From positions 82,849-146,848 of the forward strand of contig NZ_FNEV01000003.1 of assembly GCF_900100295.1 (NCBI RefSeq): a DNA stretch of 64,000 nucleotides. Reading direction: 5' to 3'. The notes under the pieces are model-generated. The model was not told where the DNA came from. It did not search any database and saw only the letters and a program-made list of their open reading frames with translations. Each line of letters opens with the position of its first letter. Positions within the stretch are counted from its first letter, which is position 1. Made by a program: the position numbers and the translations under genes. Shown here piece by piece: positions 61,666 through 64,000 of this stretch. Source of the stretch: Salimicrobium halophilum (GTDB lineage: Bacteria; Bacillota; Bacilli; Bacillales; Halobacillaceae).

Positions 61666-62964
61666 TTATTCCTGTGACAAGGCTTCCTGATGGGCTTCTG
61701 CAAATTCTTTCGGTGTAACATTACCTCCGAACAGTGCCTGGATCTGGCTCAGATGAACTTCAGCCGCTTCAGGGCTCATCTGTACATCAGCAAAAAGCGT
61801 AAGGTTCGTTGCATTGTTCAGATCGTCCAGAACGTCTACATACATCTGAGGGAGATCAAGAGACTCTGCATCCACTTTCGTTGCAGGGATGACTCCGGCT
61901 TCCGTGACGGACTTCTCTCCCCACTGCTCTGCGAAGAACTTGACGAAATCCTTCGATTCTTCTTTAACATCAGAATTCTCAGCTACAAACAGACCTACAC
62001 CAGGGCCACCTACAAAACTTTCACGGTCGCCTTCGCCGTTCACGGTAGGGAATTTGAAGTAACCGACGGAATCACGGAACTCCTGCGGAACATCTTCGTT
62101 CGTCGTATAGTTCGGGAGATCCCAGGTCGCAATAAGGTACATTGCCGCCTGTTCGTTCATGAACATACTCTTCGCTTCCTGATCGGACAGGCCATTGAAT
62201 CCGTTTACGAAAGCGTCGCTTTGTGCCAGCTGTTGAGTCTTGTCAGCAGCTTCGATCAGAGCAGGATCTTCAAAAGAAGTGTCCTGGTTGATCGCTTCGG
62301 TCAATAAGTCCGTTCCACCGATACGATCAGCCATATACATATACCACATCGAACCTGTCCAACGGTCTTTGTTACCGAGAGCGATCGGTGCTACATCATT
62401 TTCTTTCAGTGTGTCTACTACATTCTGGAACTCTTCATATGTTTCCGGCTTCTCCAGCCCATACTCATCAAAGATTGCCTGGTTGTAGAAAACTGTCGCA
62501 ACGTTCAGTTCAAGCGGAAGTCCATACGTGCTTCCATCCACTTCGTACGCACTAGTTGTACCAGCTACGAAAGAATCACCGAATTCACCTTCAAGTGTGT
62601 CATCCAGCGGAGCGAACTTTTCTGCTTCTACATATGGTTCAAGATACCCGGCGGGCCACGTCATACCGACATCCGGAAGCTCATCAGAAGTGGAGAGTAC
62701 TTTGATTTTATCCTTATATTGCTCATTGCTTAGAACTTCGATGTTGACACTGACTCCTTCATTTTCACTTTCATAATCATCCACGATTTCCTGGACGATC
62801 CGATTATGCTCAGCAGAACTTCCTTCTGGCCAAAGGTGCATGAAGTCGATCACCTTATCATCGCCATTGCTTGCTTCACCATCACCGCTGCCTCCACTGC
62901 AGGCAGCAAGAATCATAGAAACCGAGAACAACAGAACGAGTAATGAGAACGCTTTCTTTTTCAT
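61666..62964 (-). CDS. Sugar ABC transporter substrate-binding lipoprotein
   Basis: A 432-residue SBP_bac_1 family lipoprotein. Lipobox ILAAC is followed by a Gly/Ser-rich linker and the two-lobe fold (VIDFMHLWPEGSSAEHNRIV, PDVGMTWPAGYLEP, YGLPLELNVATVFYN, GPGVGLFVAEN). It should bind xylo-oligosaccharides or xylose given the neighbours. No ABC ATPase is encoded in the window, so a shared MsmX/UgpC-type ATPase elsewhere is expected. ATG at 62964 follows AAGGGGGA at about 10 nt; the longer frame has no RBS. Confidence 0.92.
   Translation of the reverse strand: MKKKAFSLLVLLFSVSMILAACSGGSGDGEASNGDDKVIDFMHLWPEGSSAEHNRIVQEIVDDYESENEGVSVNIEVLSNEQYKDKIKVLSTSDELPDVGMTWPAGYLEPYVEAEKFAPLDDTLEGEFGDSFVAGTTSAYEVDGSTYGLPLELNVATVFYNQAIFDEYGLEKPETYEEFQNVVDTLKENDVAPIALGNKDRWTGSMWYMYMADRIGGTDLLTEAINQDTSFEDPALIEAADKTQQLAQSDAFVNGFNGLSDQEAKSMFMNEQAAMYLIATWDLPNYTTNEDVPQEFRDSVGYFKFPTVNGEGDRESFVGGPGVGLFVAENSDVKEESKDFVKFFAEQWGEKSVTEAGVIPATKVDAESLDLPQMYVDVLDDLNNATNLTLFADVQMSPEAAEVHLSQIQALFGGNVTPKEFAEAHQEALSQE
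62944..62957 (-). promoter_or_regulatory. Candidate cre (CcpA) site in the start of the ABC operon
   Basis: TGAGAACGCTTTCT matches the cre consensus TGWNANCGNTNWCA at 13 of 14 positions. It lies in the first codons of the binding-protein gene, where CcpA can act as a roadblock. Confidence 0.55.
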
Positions 62965-63018
62965 GTAAAAAAAATCCCCCTTGCTTTGTTTTTCCACCGC
63001 TTCGGTGAAGTTGAGTTA

Positions 63019-63060
63019 AGATTATCAAAGAAAACTTAGTTTGTCCAGTGGATGAACGAA
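63019..63060 (-). promoter_or_regulatory. ABC operon promoter with candidate XylR operator
   Basis: On the minus strand TGGACA (63047-63042), 17 bp, TAATCT (63024-63019). Overlapping the -35 is TTAGTTTGT (63036-63044), a 7-bp centre and ATGAACGAA (63052-63060). The left arm matches the Bacillus XylR operator half-site fully and the right arm at 6 of 9 positions. Confidence 0.6.
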
Positions 63061-63110
63061 GTTTTTTGTGTTAGACTGAAATCAACTACTAGATAGATAG
63101 GTTGGTGGGT

Positions 63111-64000
63111 ATGGCAGATCAAACTTGGAATCAGTATACGATCAAGAATAGAAACAAACAGTTAGTGCTCAACACGATTTTGAAAAACAAGTGCCTCTCC
63201 CGGGCAGATATTGCAACGAAAACGGGGCTTAACAAAGGAACCGTCAGTTCCCAGGTGAATGAATTGCTTCAGGAAGAGCTGATTTACGAACAGGGTCCGG
63301 GCGAATCCAGCGGCGGACGTCGTCCTGTCATGCTTCTATTCAATCAAACAGCCGGCTACTCCATTGGTATTGATATCGGAGTCAACTACATTCTCGGTGT
63401 CCTTACTGATCTCGAAGGAAACGTACACCTGGAGAAATCCGTGTCCCTTCATCAATTAGGCTACGATTATGTCATGAGCAATTTATATGAAGTGATCGAT
63501 CATCTCATCGAACATACGCCGGACAGTCGTTACCACATTACAGGCATCGGGATCGGTGTACCAGGGACCGTCAGCAAAACCGGAGAAATCCTTCTTGCTC
63601 CGAACTTGAAATGGAAAAACGTATCGATCAAAGAAGACCTGGAAGAACGGTATCATTGCCCGATTCTGATAGAAAACGAAGCGAATGCCGGGGCATACGG
63701 AGAATTGAAGTTCGGATACGGCAAAAATCATGAAGATATCATCTACGTCAGCGTGGGCGTCGGTATCGGCATAGGTATGATTCTGAACGGCAAGCTTTAC
63801 AGCGGAAATAATGGATTCGCCGGTGAAATGGGACATATGACCATCCATTACGATGGTCCTTCCTGCAATTGTGGAAACCGGGGATGTTGGGAATTATATG
63901 CCTCCGAACAATTCCTTGAGCGGGAAATGAAGGATGCGGGACTATCAGGGGGCAGCCTGGAAGATGTTCTTGAGAGAGCTTCCGGGAATGACATGCCGAG
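63111..64000 (+). CDS. xylR: Xylose repressor XylR, ROK family (3' partial)
   Basis: The frame starts at ATG 63111 and runs off the window, giving 296 residues of a protein expected to be about 390. An N-terminal winged helix (RADIATKTGLNKGTVSSQVNELL, residues about 31-53) is followed by the ROK sugar-kinase-like domain (GIDIGVNYILGVL, GVPGTVSKTGEIL) and the ROK zinc/sugar motif CNCGNRGCWELYAS. This is the XylR layout: it represses xylose genes until xylose is bound. It is divergent from the sugar ABC operon, and the candidate operator lies between them. The upstream sequence (GGTTGGTGGGT) is a weak RBS. Confidence 0.95.
   Translation, partial: MADQTWNQYTIKNRNKQLVLNTILKNKCLSRADIATKTGLNKGTVSSQVNELLQEELIYEQGPGESSGGRRPVMLLFNQTAGYSIGIDIGVNYILGVLTDLEGNVHLEKSVSLHQLGYDYVMSNLYEVIDHLIEHTPDSRYHITGIGIGVPGTVSKTGEILLAPNLKWKNVSIKEDLEERYHCPILIENEANAGAYGELKFGYGKNHEDIIYVSVGVGIGIGMILNGKLYSGNNGFAGEMGHMTIHYDGPSCNCGNRGCWELYASEQFLEREMKDAGLSGGSLEDVLERASGNDMP

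Overview
The window looks like chromosomal DNA of a low-to-mid GC Gram-positive bacterium of the Bacillaceae, most likely a moderately halophilic genus such as Halobacillus or a close relative. The reasons are the strong Gram-positive ribosome binding sites, the Bacillus-type regulators (XylR, NsrR, candidate cre and PurR sites, a guanine riboswitch on xpt-pbuX), S-layer-homology (SLH) surface proteins, acidic secreted proteins, a BCCT osmolyte transporter and an NhaC antiporter. No rRNA, tRNA, CRISPR array, insertion sequence or prophage gene was seen. The genus is an inference.

Layout. 1-14.3 kb is surface and secreted biology: the end of an acidic repeat/coiled-coil protein, an O-antigen-ligase-like membrane protein coupled to NhaC, two SLH proteins (one with a phosphodiester-glycosidase domain, one DUF4855-like), the divergent nsrR/hmp nitric oxide pair, and a two-gene operon for a subtilisin-like protease and an anthrax-lethal-factor-like zinc protease. 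Four proteins in the first 21 kb carry the same SbsA-type Ig-like domain. 14.4-20 kb holds a polar amino acid ABC importer and a purine salvage block, guaC - guanine riboswitch - xpt - pbuX. 20-29.6 kb is mostly transport and amide or amine metabolism: two acetamidase/formamidase paralogues (one with a zinc-ribbon insertion), BCCT, a class III aminotransferase, a YjiH/Gate membrane protein, VanZ and YczE. 29.6-33 kb is a YkoG/YkoH-type two-component system with two PepSY proteins, each preceded by 11-bp-spaced TTCTCA repeats.

35-50 kb is the most striking part. A polysaccharide locus resembling Bacillus subtilis ydaJ-ydaN (DUF2334 deacetylase-like protein, family 2 glycosyltransferase, GH8-like protein and a small membrane protein) is flanked by three GGDEF-EAL proteins. 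Two of these are tandem paralogues with an AcoR-type GAF domain at the N-terminus, and the second appears to be cotranscribed with a thiamine-diphosphate enzyme and a carboxymuconolactone-decarboxylase-family protein.

52.6-64 kb is a xylan/xylose island: SLH-anchored GH10 xylanase, aldose 1-epimerase, aldo/keto reductase, xylB, xylA, a DUF624 membrane protein, a sugar ABC importer without its own ATPase, and the start of xylR. A candidate XylR operator and a cre site lie at the ABC promoter. The expected flow is: wall-bound xylanase releases xylo-oligosaccharides, the ABC system imports them, and XylA/XylB send xylose to the pentose phosphate pathway.
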